This document shows, in pieces, positions 18,462 through 27,070 of a stretch of 64,000 nt of DNA; the stretch's first letter is position 1; the number at the start of each line of letters is the position of its first letter. Source of the DNA: Marinobacter salsuginis (GTDB lineage Bacteria; Pseudomonadota; Gammaproteobacteria; Pseudomonadales; Oleiphilaceae); contig NZ_BGZH01000001.1 of the NCBI RefSeq assembly GCF_009617755.1, positions 2,418,001 to 2,482,000 of the forward strand. Direction: 5' to 3'. The position numbers and the translations under genes are program-made. The notes beneath the pieces were generated by a model. The model had not been told where the DNA came from and searched no databases. It saw only the letters and a program-made list of their open reading frames with translations.

Positions 18462-19109
18462 ATGGACTACATCGCTCCTGTCAGCAGCGCCATCATGGCA
18501 ATTGTCTGGATTGTTTACTTCCAGCTGTTTTTTCTGCAATACAAACGGAACAACCGTCCCTACCTTGTGATTCACCATGCCCAGAATGAAAACCCGGATG
18601 CCCTGTGTCTGCTGGTGAACATGGGTAAGGAAACGGTGCACGTGCAGTGCGTTCAGGTGGTCCTCCACACCCGTGCGGGTGAAGAGAAAGTCATGACGGT
18701 CACCGAGTATCGCCGGGTCGGAGCGGACGATGCGAACGTGCACCAGGTGTTGCGCCAGGGCCCGTTGCAGCCCGGTGGGTATCTGGTGCTGGGCTCGTTC
18801 AGGAACATCATCCTGGGGCGACGCAGCGAAGAAAGTGACAGCGATTACCTGTTCGAGGACATCACCGGTGTTGAGATCCGGGCCGCGGTGATTCACGGGC
18901 CCACAAAGTATCCGGTGGGTGTGCGGCGGAGTTTTACCCTCAGCCATGAGGGTCGGCCCGAGATTTTTCCGCGCAATATCCACAGTGAACAACTGGTGCG
19001 CCGGAAAGACCGACATCAGGTCAGGCGCTGGGTTGAAGAGGAGCTTCGGCCAGAATGCAAAGGGAGCTCTGAATCTGACAGCTCGGATCAATCTTCACAG
19101 TCGCATTGA
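18462..19109 (+). CDS. Hypothetical membrane-anchored protein
   Basis: A 215-residue protein with one N-terminal transmembrane helix (about residues 5-27, AIMAIVWIVYFQLFFLQYK) followed by a cytoplasmic, beta-rich body and a serine/acid-rich tail (SSESDSSDQSSQS). No catalytic motif is visible. The 131-base gap to the divergent lipoprotein gene presumably holds both promoters. A GGGAG-like site precedes ATG 18462. Function unknown. Confidence 0.65.
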   Translation: MDYIAPVSSAIMAIVWIVYFQLFFLQYKRNNRPYLVIHHAQNENPDALCLLVNMGKETVHVQCVQVVLHTRAGEEKVMTVTEYRRVGADDANVHQVLRQGPLQPGGYLVLGSFRNIILGRRSEESDSDYLFEDITGVEIRAAVIHGPTKYPVGVRRSFTLSHEGRPEIFPRNIHSEQLVRRKDRHQVRRWVEEELRPECKGSSESDSSDQSSQSH

Positions 19110-19202
19110 GTCAGGCAGAGGCGGATGGGGCCGCTTGCGTTTCCGGTTCTATTTCTTGACGATGTGCCGTGACACTCGCCAACGAAGCAAAGGAGGCATT
19201 AC

Positions 19203-19490
19203 ATGTCATTGAAAGACGAACTGATCAGAAAGGCGGAAACGCAGCTGGAGGCATGGGAAAAGCAAGCCGATTCCCTGAAGGCCAAGGCGAAAGCGAAGGA
19301 AGCCGAAGCCGAGAACGAGAAGGCGAGCGCCGATATCCAGCAGAGTGCATCGGACGCGCTGCGCTCGGTAGAGAACAAGATCTCGGATGGCCGTAAAAAA
19401 CTGGATGAGCTCAAGCAGAGCGGTGAAGACAACATCGACAGCCTGCGCAAGCAGCTCTCCGATCTGGTTGGGCCTGACGATAAACGCTAG
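19203..19490 (+). CDS. Small Lys/Glu/Ala-rich coiled-coil protein
   Basis: A 95-residue, highly charged protein that is helical throughout (KAKAKAKEAEAENEKA, then DELKQSGEDNIDSLRKQL). It has no signal peptide or membrane segment. A near-ideal AAGGAGG site five bases before ATG 19203 predicts strong translation. The style resembles small stress-related coiled-coil proteins, but I cannot assign a family. Confidence 0.7.
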   Translation: MSLKDELIRKAETQLEAWEKQADSLKAKAKAKEAEAENEKASADIQQSASDALRSVENKISDGRKKLDELKQSGEDNIDSLRKQLSDLVGPDDKR

Positions 19491-19520
19491 GCCGCCCCTC
19501 TGCGGAACGCCGGGCTGCTT

Positions 19521-19907
19521 TTACTGGAATTGGGTATAGCAGCGCTGCCGTTTCGTCTGCCAGTCCCGCCATTGGGGCTCCCGGTGGTGGAGCTGGTAAC
19601 GTTCCATCACCGCCATAAACCTGCCCATGTAGTCGCATTGACCGGATGTCGGCAGCCACTCGCCGGGACCACGTCCGTTCCGCAGAACACTGTCAGGCTG
19701 ACTCAATCTGATCTGGTTCTTCGGGTCGCTCAGAAAGCGTTCTTTCTGCGAGGTTGGCCACTTATCGGCTCCACGCTTTTCGGCAAATGCCAGGGGTACC
19801 ACCTGAGTCGAGGCCCAGCTTTCCGAAGCAGCCGGGTCCTCCCGTGTCATCGCCGCCAACACAATCAGGATCGCTGCGATCAGTAATGCCAGCCTGGTAT
19901 CCTTCAT
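19521..19907 (-). CDS. Secreted or anchored HNH-nuclease-like (DUF1524-type) protein, active site degenerate
   Basis: A 128-residue protein with an N-terminal hydrophobic segment (residues 5-20). The rest matches by eye the C-terminal half of DUF1524/HNH proteins: VVPLAFAEKRGADKWPTSQK, then GPGEWLPTSGQCDYMGRF. In the family the first block is normally preceded by Asp-His, which carries the catalytic histidine; here it is Thr-Gln (STQVVPL). The Asn-Arg-x-Lys-Gly segment before the EWLP motif is also altered (VLRNGRGP). It is much shorter than typical members. It may be a decaying or non-catalytic nuclease homologue. Confidence 0.6.
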   Translation of the reverse strand: MKDTRLALLIAAILIVLAAMTREDPAASESWASTQVVPLAFAEKRGADKWPTSQKERFLSDPKNQIRLSQPDSVLRNGRGPGEWLPTSGQCDYMGRFMAVMERYQLHHREPQWRDWQTKRQRCYTQFQ

Positions 19908-20077
19908 GCCTCACCTTGTTCGTGCGTTAAATACACCAGAACCTACGAGCAGGATGGGCAAAGGGCTTACCTCGACCCGGGCAAAACTTTGTGACCACGC
20001 AACTCTGAATCGCCGCTCTCAACGTACGGTTAAGCTCACCTGTGATGCACACAGACCGGTCAGCAGCGGAGACGAGT

Positions 20078-20920
20078 ATGCCCGAAGGTCCTGAAATACG
20101 GCGCATGGTGGATGACATTCACAAGGCCGTTGGCGGCAAGAAAGCGCAATCGGTATTTTTTGCCTTTGAACACCTGAAGCCTTTCGAGAGCGCTCTTCGG
20201 GGGCGCAGAGTCGAGAGGGTGGAAGCGCGGAGTAAAGCCGTGTTGGTGTTCTTTGAGGCCACGGATGAAGACGGCCCATGGTGCGTTTACAGCCATAACC
20301 AGCTCTATGGCAAGTGGCGCATGGGCAAACCCGATCGGGAGCCGAGTACCAATCGGCAACTGAGATTTGCGATTATAGGTTCGAAGAAAGCCGCCCGGTT
20401 ATACAGTGCGTCCGATATCCAGCTGGTTCGGCCCGACGAATTGAGTGAGGTGCCCTATCTGTCACGGCTGGGACCAGACCCTCTCAATCAGGATGTCAGT
20501 GTCGATCACCTTCTGGCGGTGTTTGACGACAGGCGTTTCCGGGGCCGCAACCTGGGTGGCTTGCTGCTGGACCAGGGCTTCGTTGCCGGTATTGGCAATT
20601 ATCTGCGCTCGGAAATTCTCTTTGAGGCTCGTATCTCACCGAAGGCCCGGCCTCGCGACCTTGATGTCGATCAGCAGGTGAGATTGGCCGAGGCCATTTT
20701 GACACTGGTGCAGCGGACCTACCGGTTGAAGGGCGTCACCAATTCGCCCGAGCGGGCAGAGCGGCTAAAACAGGAAGGATGGACGTTCGGTCAGCGCCGG
20801 CACATGGTGTTTAACCGCGATGGCCAACGCTGCCACGATTGCGCGTCGCCGCTTGTCAAAACCATGATGGCCAGCCGGCGGCTGTACTATTGCCCCGGTT
20901 GCCAGGGTGTGCCAGCTTAA
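20078..20920 (+). CDS. nei: Endonuclease VIII (Nei), base-excision DNA glycosylase
   Basis: A 280-residue glycosylase/AP lyase that removes oxidised pyrimidines. MPEGPEIRR at the N-terminus places the catalytic proline at position 2 and glutamate at 3, so start ATG 20078 is certain; the frame opens 36 bases earlier but would hide the proline. C-terminal zinc finger: CHDC ... CPGC. The helix-two-turns-helix precedes it. GGAGACGAG serves as ribosome binding site. It is convergent with the Sua5 gene and overlaps it by four bases. Confidence 0.93.
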   Translation: MPEGPEIRRMVDDIHKAVGGKKAQSVFFAFEHLKPFESALRGRRVERVEARSKAVLVFFEATDEDGPWCVYSHNQLYGKWRMGKPDREPSTNRQLRFAIIGSKKAARLYSASDIQLVRPDELSEVPYLSRLGPDPLNQDVSVDHLLAVFDDRRFRGRNLGGLLLDQGFVAGIGNYLRSEILFEARISPKARPRDLDVDQQVRLAEAILTLVQRTYRLKGVTNSPERAERLKQEGWTFGQRRHMVFNRDGQRCHDCASPLVKTMMASRRLYYCPGCQGVPA

Positions 20921-21906
20921 CCGAACTGTTCGGTACAGGCCCGTCCCAGCCGATCGTGGACGGCCAGCCACCGGCTTTCCCTTGGCGGGAGCTCGATGAC
21001 GATTCGATCGACATTCGCCTGGTCCATTGAGTGCATCGCGGTGTAGAGCATGCGGGAATACTCGTTCGGATCGGCGCTGAGCATGATGGACTCGGAGGCC
21101 AACTCGCCCGGTGCTGACTGCCACCAGATCACGCCAATCCTTTCGCCTGACGGCGTGATTTCTGGTAGAAGCCGCGCGAATTGATCCGTTGCTACGCCAA
21201 CGGTGGGCGTGACCGGTTGGTAGTGGCGCTTTACGCTTCCCGGTACCACCTGGCTGGCGCCTTTGCCCGGTGCCAGTGTGATTCCGAGGCAGGCTTCGAT
21301 GTCGCTCTGGCTGATCTGCCCCGGTCGCGCGATGACCGGGGTTTCGCCGGTCAGGTCGACAATGGTGGATTCAATGCCCACCGAACAGTCGCCACCATCC
21401 AGAACCGCCGCGATTTTTCCGGACAGCCCCCCGAGCACGTGCTCTGCGGTAGTCGGACTGATCCGGCCATAGGGATTGGCGGATGGGGCTACCAGATCCC
21501 GACCAAGCTTCTCCATGGTTGCCACCGTGGCCGGGTGCGCCGGCATCCTGACCGCCACGCCGGGATTGCCGCCGGTGATGAAATCGCTTACGTCGCTTTT
21601 CTTTGGAAGTAGCAACGTGAGCGGCCCTGGCCAGAAGGTGTTGATCAGCTTTTCGGCCGCCTCTGGCACCCGATCGACCCAGTATCTGATGCGTTCGGGC
21701 GAGGCTACGTGCACGATCAGCGGATGTCCGACAGGGCGCTGCTTTGCCTCAAACACTTTTCTGACCGCCTGTTCGTTGCTGGCATCGGCCGCCAGTCCAT
21801 ATACTGTTTCGGTTGGCATAGCCACGAGGTGGCCGGCAAGAAGCAGCGAGGCGGCTTTCTCGATGTCAGTCGTTTGTGTTGCGTCTAGTTTGATGGTTTC
21901 GGGCAT
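20917..21906 (-). CDS. L-threonylcarbamoyladenylate synthase (Sua5 type)
   Basis: A 329-residue protein. YrdC domain in residues about 10-200 (MPTETVYGLAADA, GNPGVAVRMPAHP, ESTIVDLTGE) and a C-terminal Sua5 domain beyond about 215. It makes threonylcarbamoyl-AMP for the t6A37 modification of ANN-decoding tRNAs. It begins six bases after dabA and is probably co-transcribed with dabBA. Gammaproteobacteria usually also have a short TsaC; this may be a second copy. Confidence 0.9.
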   Translation of the reverse strand: MPETIKLDATQTTDIEKAASLLLAGHLVAMPTETVYGLAADASNEQAVRKVFEAKQRPVGHPLIVHVASPERIRYWVDRVPEAAEKLINTFWPGPLTLLLPKKSDVSDFITGGNPGVAVRMPAHPATVATMEKLGRDLVAPSANPYGRISPTTAEHVLGGLSGKIAAVLDGGDCSVGIESTIVDLTGETPVIARPGQISQSDIEACLGITLAPGKGASQVVPGSVKRHYQPVTPTVGVATDQFARLLPEITPSGERIGVIWWQSAPGELASESIMLSADPNEYSRMLYTAMHSMDQANVDRIVIELPPRESRWLAVHDRLGRACTEQFG

Positions 21907-21912
21907 AGGGTC

Positions 21913-24282
21913 TCACGGGTTGCTGGTCGGGCTGACCGCAATGGCGTGCCATTGATTCTTGTAAAAACGCTCGATCGAGGTTTGCTCATCGTCAATCCGG
22001 AACAGATACAGCCAGTCGTTGTCGATGAGGTCCTGAACGACCTGGTGCTTCTGGGCAATCTCGGCAATGGCTTCTTTCGGTGCGGCCAGATACACGCTCA
22101 AGCGCAGGGGTTCGTGAACCCAGCGTTCGCCATCGTGTACGGACTGCAGCGGCAAACCGATGCGCAGATCACCACCGTTGCCTTCAAACACACCCAGGTG
22201 ACCGCCAACCACGTTGTGCAGCACTTTATTGCCGCTGCCGTAATGCAGGTTGTCGGTGACCGACATGAAGTACTGCAGGTTGATCCAGTGGGTGACCACC
22301 ATGGGCGCGGTCATGATCAGCTCAAGAATCTTGAACCCTTCATCGTTCTGCCAGCGGTAATCGTGCAGGAAGCTGCGTCCACCCAGATCCAGGTGCCGGG
22401 TGGCCGAGCGAGGCGCCACGATAAAGCTGGCGTTGCCGGCCAGGCCCCATTCCGGGCGTACTTCGGACCAGTCCTGGCTGCGTTTTCTGATGGCGCTGTC
22501 CACGTCGTTGTCGCTTGCGACACCCAGACGAACGGCGCGTTCGCGACGGGCCTGGGCTCCGGCCTTGGCCAGGAATTTCCGGATGTCGTCGGGAACCTCA
22601 CCGGCGCACTCGACCTCGTCGGTAGTGGTGTTATGCAGTGCTCCCACGAAGCGGGTTTCGGGAGGAATCGAGAGACCCTGTTCCGCCAGGGCCGCACGTA
22701 CGTCCTTGTCGTTCAGCATGTCGGCAAGCACACGAACATTCACCGAGCCGGTCTGGCCGCCGCAGGCGCCGCAGTCCAGGCCGGCGGCGTGGGGGTTGTT
22801 GCGGGTGCTGCTGCCGTGCCCGACCAGCAATACTGTCGGGGCAAACCGGTCGGTCAGGGTCATGGCCCTGAGGATACCGCCAGCCAGTTCCGTTTTCTCT
22901 TTAGCTCCCAAAAGGGTGCCATTCTGGCGGATCTCGAAGTTGGTATGTCCTTTATGGAGCTGGTCCACGGGCTTGGCCGATGACTTGCCAAAAAAGGTCT
23001 TGCGAACCATACGCCCCAGACCTGCCAGCCCCATACTTTCTATAAAGCTAAAACTGGCCGGACCCGCGTTGGAAAACTGTGACCAGTGGGTATGGTTAGC
23101 CAACGATTGCTGGCTGAAGCGGCCGGAGGATTCGGCCTCTGTGACTTCAAGCGCGGGTGCCAGCAGTCCCGGCAGTTGGGGCCGGGAAAATTCAGTGCCC
23201 TTGGGGCGATACGAAATCGGCAGCCCGAAGAAACCGGCGAACCCGAGTGTCTGGATCGCAGGGTCCTGGGCTTCCAGTGCACGGCGAAAGACCTCCGAGC
23301 GAACATCAATGCAGAATGCGGCCTGCAGTTTGAGGGGCTCGTCGCCCGGCAACGGTTTTTCCGGCTTTGACAGAAGCTTGTCAGCCAGCTGTAACTGATA
23401 GGCGGCCTCCGCTTCTCTCAGCTGGTGCCAACCTGTGGTTTGAGACTGCTCATGGATTTCCTGCATTTCCGGCCAGGCGTCCCACTGTTTCAGCCAGTCC
23501 CGTTTCAGCTCAGCGAAGATGGCGCCGCCAACGTGCTGGACATGCCGCCAGATGGCCAGCTCCCAGGCCAGCCGGATGGCCAGAAGGCCCGGGAGAAGGT
23601 CCTCCTCGCTGCCTCGCAGCCGTGCCTGCCAGCGCAGGTAAGCGGCCCAGGATGACCACCCGTTGATATCCAACAGTAGCGCGTGGGCATAATCGGCAGT
23701 GTAGGAGGGTTGCGCCGCGAGAGCGTTGAACGCGTCGGTGATCAGTTTTTCATGATCATTGGGCAGAACCTGAAATTGGGAAGGCAGGGATGGCTCTTCC
23801 ATAACAATGGCAATGCCACGGTCCGCGCGGGTCATCTCCAGCCAGCTGTGATACAGATCCTGTGCATCCGCTTTGAAATCTCCCGCATCCAGGCGCTGGA
23901 AGTAGTCGCCGCAGAACTGGCTGATCTGGTGTACAACCTCATCCTGCCAACCCACGTGATGAGCGGTATCGCGGTTGCGATCCAGTTGCGCGCTGAGGTT
24001 CTGCCAGTGCTCCGGCATGCTGGCGGTCTCGGCGTCGACTACGCCATTACCCTGATGATCAAGCGCTGCCTGATTCTGGCAGCAGGTGCCATTGAGTGCC
24101 GCCATACGAGAGGCGACTCTGGAAAAGGGCAAGTCCCGCATTTCCCAGAACGGGTTGACCGCGATCATCTGATCCAGGGGCCAGGACGGTGCGATTCGCC
24201 GGCAGGCATCCGAGACAGCTGCCTGCCACTCCGGTGTCTGTCTGTTCTGTTCAATCGATGGATCGAGTTGCCTTGCTTGCAT
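21913..24282 (-). CDS. dabA: DabA, inorganic carbon transporter subunit (UPF0753/DUF2309)
   Basis: A 789-residue protein of the DabA family, the carbonic-anhydrase-like half of an energy-coupled CO2/bicarbonate uptake system. The zinc ligands expected from the characterised family are present: Cys324 and Asp326 in FCIDVRSE, His489 in VGHGSSTRNNP, and Cys504 in GLDCGACGGQTG. It acts on the cytoplasmic face in complex with DabB. Its start overlaps the dabB stop by one base, so dabB-dabA form one unit. In a heterotroph it would supply bicarbonate for carboxylases. Confidence 0.93.
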   Translation of the reverse strand: MQARQLDPSIEQNRQTPEWQAAVSDACRRIAPSWPLDQMIAVNPFWEMRDLPFSRVASRMAALNGTCCQNQAALDHQGNGVVDAETASMPEHWQNLSAQLDRNRDTAHHVGWQDEVVHQISQFCGDYFQRLDAGDFKADAQDLYHSWLEMTRADRGIAIVMEEPSLPSQFQVLPNDHEKLITDAFNALAAQPSYTADYAHALLLDINGWSSWAAYLRWQARLRGSEEDLLPGLLAIRLAWELAIWRHVQHVGGAIFAELKRDWLKQWDAWPEMQEIHEQSQTTGWHQLREAEAAYQLQLADKLLSKPEKPLPGDEPLKLQAAFCIDVRSEVFRRALEAQDPAIQTLGFAGFFGLPISYRPKGTEFSRPQLPGLLAPALEVTEAESSGRFSQQSLANHTHWSQFSNAGPASFSFIESMGLAGLGRMVRKTFFGKSSAKPVDQLHKGHTNFEIRQNGTLLGAKEKTELAGGILRAMTLTDRFAPTVLLVGHGSSTRNNPHAAGLDCGACGGQTGSVNVRVLADMLNDKDVRAALAEQGLSIPPETRFVGALHNTTTDEVECAGEVPDDIRKFLAKAGAQARRERAVRLGVASDNDVDSAIRKRSQDWSEVRPEWGLAGNASFIVAPRSATRHLDLGGRSFLHDYRWQNDEGFKILELIMTAPMVVTHWINLQYFMSVTDNLHYGSGNKVLHNVVGGHLGVFEGNGGDLRIGLPLQSVHDGERWVHEPLRLSVYLAAPKEAIAEIAQKHQVVQDLIDNDWLYLFRIDDEQTSIERFYKNQWHAIAVSPTSNP

Positions 24283-25856
24283 TATGCAGACTCCCTGGAA
24301 CCGGAAGTTGAAGAAACGCTGACCATGGCCCTGGGACGCACCACATCAGGCAGTTTTGCTGGCCAGATTTTCAGGGTCAGGCGTGTGGACCACTCATCAA
24401 GGTAGCCCGCGGCAAACAGAAATCGGTAAAGCCTGGCGCCTGCGGAGGTGAACCGGTGATAGCGGATCTGGTAATAGCCGCGCACGAGCAGAGCGATAAG
24501 AACAACGACAAACCCCACGGCTTCCAGGCCCGCCTGACTATGGGGTGGTGTCAGCACCAGACCAAAGAAGGTTTTCTGCAGCCAGTACAACGCCCAGAAA
24601 ACCGCTCCAAGGAGTAAGCCCCTGCCAAGGGTAAGAACGCCGCCTGATGCAGACAGGAACTCTGAAAGCAGAATCGTCAACGCGATGCCCGGCACGACCC
24701 ATGAAAACAGATCCGCCGGCGCTGACTCGTTGGCCAGGAAAATCGTCGGCAGCATGAACAGGGCCGCAAAAGAAGCAGCTGTTAGCCACTGCCGCGGCCC
24801 GGGCTCGTTGATCGCAACCAGTCGTTTCTTCATCGACAACTCAACCGTGTTGCCGGCATTGAGGAAGGTGTGGGCTTTGTAGGCGGAATGGGCCACCAGG
24901 TGCAGGAGTGCCAGCTCGTATAGACCCAGAGCGCATTCAACCAGCATCCAGCCCATCTGGGCGCAAGTCGACCAGGCCAGTTTCACCTTGATGGAAATGC
25001 GCGTCATCATGACAAGGCTGGCAAAGACCGCCGTGGGGCCCGCTACCAACAGCAAAAGCCATTGGGCAGCGCTTGCCTGGACAATCAGAGGCGCCATCAG
25101 AATCATCAGGAAACCACCCAGGTTCACAACGCCAGCGTGAAGCAGGGCGGAGACCGGCGTGGGCGATTCAACCACCTGGATCAACCAACCGTGGAAAGGC
25201 ATTTGCGCGCATTTGAAGAGGGCCGCCGCCGCCATCAGGATCGCGGCAGCGTGCGCTGCGGCGGGCAATTCTGGTGACGCTGAAACCTGTGCCAGGATTC
25301 GATCAATGAACGGCGTGTCGTACTGAACATAAAGCAGCAGGAACCCCGCGCCCAGGCAGAGCTCCGCAATGCGCGCAAAAATGAACTTCTTGTGGGCGGC
25401 GAGGGCGGCACGCGGACGATCGGGGAAAAACATCAACAACTGATGCAGGCTGATGCTGATGGCGATCCAACTGATGAGGAACACCAGCAAATGGTTGGTG
25501 ATCGCGATGAAGGCAACACTGGCAAGGATCACCTGCAGCCAGACCATAAAGCTGCGCTGGCCCGGATCCCCCGCAAGATACCGTTCCGAGAAACGCCCCA
25601 GCACCATTCCCAGCAGAGTGATCAGCAACAACATGATAGAGGCCAGTGGCCCGTGGCTGAACCAGACGCCAGCTACGGGCCACAACCAACTTGTAATGGC
25701 GGCGGCCACAGCGGAAACGAAGGCGAGTTTGAAGGTCAGCGATCGTACGAGAAGGTTGTTCGGTTTGGTTGCAAACCCCGTCGCCACGGCCCCGGCGCCG
25801 TAAAGCAGCGGGACCAGCAGGTAGAACAAGGATTCGATCGCCTGAACGTCGAACAT
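24282..25856 (-). CDS. dabB: DabB, proton-conducting membrane subunit (NuoL-like)
   Basis: A 524-residue multi-pass protein of the NuoL/MrpA proton channel family, with about 13 hydrophobic segments. Conserved antiporter features include FHGWLIQVVESPTPVSALLHAG and a lysine-bearing helix after MTRISIKVKLAW. With DabA it is thought to couple cation flow to CO2 hydration. GAGG about seven bases before ATG 25856. It is divergent from an unknown gene across 255 bases. Confidence 0.92.
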   Translation of the reverse strand: MFDVQAIESLFYLLVPLLYGAGAVATGFATKPNNLLVRSLTFKLAFVSAVAAAITSWLWPVAGVWFSHGPLASIMLLLITLLGMVLGRFSERYLAGDPGQRSFMVWLQVILASVAFIAITNHLLVFLISWIAISISLHQLLMFFPDRPRAALAAHKKFIFARIAELCLGAGFLLLYVQYDTPFIDRILAQVSASPELPAAAHAAAILMAAAALFKCAQMPFHGWLIQVVESPTPVSALLHAGVVNLGGFLMILMAPLIVQASAAQWLLLLVAGPTAVFASLVMMTRISIKVKLAWSTCAQMGWMLVECALGLYELALLHLVAHSAYKAHTFLNAGNTVELSMKKRLVAINEPGPRQWLTAASFAALFMLPTIFLANESAPADLFSWVVPGIALTILLSEFLSASGGVLTLGRGLLLGAVFWALYWLQKTFFGLVLTPPHSQAGLEAVGFVVVLIALLVRGYYQIRYHRFTSAGARLYRFLFAAGYLDEWSTRLTLKIWPAKLPDVVRPRAMVSVSSTSGSRESA

Positions 25857-25941
25857 GTGAGGGCCTCGGAATCAAACGTGTGTGTACGCGTAGTATCCGA
25901 AAGTTTTTATGTGAACAAAAATATATATATCCGATCGAAGC

Positions 25942-25958
25942 GTTCTAAATTAAAGAAC
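25942..25958. promoter_or_regulatory. Inverted repeat in the dabB divergent gap
   Basis: GTTCT-N7-AGAAC within an A/T-rich stretch (about 25905-25965) between dabB and the divergent 184-residue gene. The A/T-richness contrasts with the coding DNA and suggests promoters. Arms are only five bases, so this is a weak operator candidate. Confidence 0.3.
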
Positions 25959-26111
25959 AATTGGCCTGTGGTTTGTAAAACCTTTCTTCAAACACCATCT
26001 TTTGGCCTCGTTAAAAGAGACAGCCACAGGGGGTTGGCGGCAGTAACCCGGTCGCCGTTCCTCGAAAAGGCGTTTTAGCAGTGACAACCGGAAAAGACCG
26101 AGGCAAAAGAA

Positions 26112-26666
26112 GTGGATCGTGAAAACAAGGGGGCATTCCTGGCTCGAAGGAAAAAGCACTCCACATTGACGGCCGGGCTATACCACCCCACGCCCGAAGC
26201 CATGATGACCGAATACTGGGGTGTGTTCGTGGATAATACGCCATACATCCTACTGCTATCTGACAACCAGCGGAGCGCTCGCGAGAAAGCTGAGCGGCTG
26301 GCCGAATCTGCGAATTTCCGGACGCTCCTTGAAGCAACGCTGACAGCCTGCAAGGCAATCGAGGCGAGGGCTATTGACGGCCGCACCGTAAATTGGGGGG
26401 AGCAACTCACCGTGATCAGCGCCAGTCGCTCTGGCGATGTGGAAACGGGGACCAGGGAAATCGGCGAGATCAGGGCGATCCTGATGCCAGGTTGTCATCA
26501 GGCCATAGCGGATACCCTCTGCATAGACACCACCCTCGCGACCATCATTGATGCGGATTTTCCCCAGGTGTCAGATTTTGAAGAGTTGCCAGAACTGTCC
26601 GAGCGTGATGTGCAGATGTCGCTGGGGAATCTGGAGGCCCGCAAACATCCCCGTGGGGGCCATTAA
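26112..26666 (+). CDS. Hypothetical protein between dabB and the formate dehydrogenase operon
   Basis: A 184-residue protein if it starts at GTG 26112; ATG 26202 or 26205 (MTEYWGVFVDNTPYILLL) is a serious alternative and gives about 154 residues. No membrane segment or motif is recognised. The C-terminal half is acidic. It is convergent with the TusA-like gene. The gene is unlike a shadow ORF, as no other frame here is coding. Function unknown; position suggests it could belong with either dab or fdh. Confidence 0.55.
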   Translation: MDRENKGAFLARRKKHSTLTAGLYHPTPEAMMTEYWGVFVDNTPYILLLSDNQRSAREKAERLAESANFRTLLEATLTACKAIEARAIDGRTVNWGEQLTVISASRSGDVETGTREIGEIRAILMPGCHQAIADTLCIDTTLATIIDADFPQVSDFEELPELSERDVQMSLGNLEARKHPRGGH

Positions 26667-26712
26667 AGATGCGTTCTTTCTACGGGCTTGAGGTGTCTTC
26701 CGAAATCGGCCA

Positions 26713-26952
26713 TCAGGCGAGGCGAATTCGATAGCGGGTAACGCCGTGGCTTTCTTCCCGAGTCCACTCAATCCGGTGGCCAGTGATCTCACACAGGGCT
26801 TGCAGGTCTTTGCGGCCGGTGGGGTCGTCCGCCAGAAAATCTACCTGTGTACCGCTGGGCAGGTCTTTGACCCGTTTTTTGAAGCGCAGGACGGGAAGGG
26901 GGCATACCAGACCGACGGCGTCGATCTGGTATACCTCAGACTGATCAGTCAA
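26713..26952 (-). CDS. TusA/SirA-like sulfur-carrier protein
   Basis: A 79-residue protein with the TusA signature: DAVGLVCPLPVLRFKK (sulfur-carrying Cys-Pro), then the FLADDPTGRKDL block. The likely start is TTG 26952, which overlaps the stop of the 41-residue gene upstream; the longer frame to 27030 is probably not translated. It is the last gene of the fdh operon. A sulfur-relay role for formate dehydrogenase maturation (towards FdhD or the Mo/W-sulfido ligand) is inferred from position. Confidence 0.75.
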   Translation of the reverse strand: MTDQSEVYQIDAVGLVCPLPVLRFKKRVKDLPSGTQVDFLADDPTGRKDLQALCEITGHRIEWTREESHGVTRYRIRLA

Positions 26953-27070
26953 GGCGAACGCTCTCGGCGCTGGTTTGTGCGGCCGACGACCAGCCAAACT
27001 GGTTAAGCACCAGCGGTGCCGCCGTAGCAATCAGCAGAGCTGCGACAAACGCGGAAATCATGACCTTCAC
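26945..27070 (-). CDS. 41-residue single-helix membrane protein of the fdh operon
   Basis: A short gene found by reading the gap. GTG 27070 overlaps the fdhC stop (GTGA) and has an excellent AAAGGAGG six bases upstream. The product begins MKVMISAFVAALLIATAA and has one hydrophobic helix (about residues 4-22), then a polar tail ending SAESVRLD. It overlaps the start of the TusA-like gene. Coupling on both sides plus the strong ribosome binding site argue that it is real. It may be a small accessory subunit of the membrane-bound dehydrogenase. Confidence 0.65.
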   Translation of the reverse strand: MKVMISAFVAALLIATAAPLVLNQFGWSSAAQTSAESVRLD

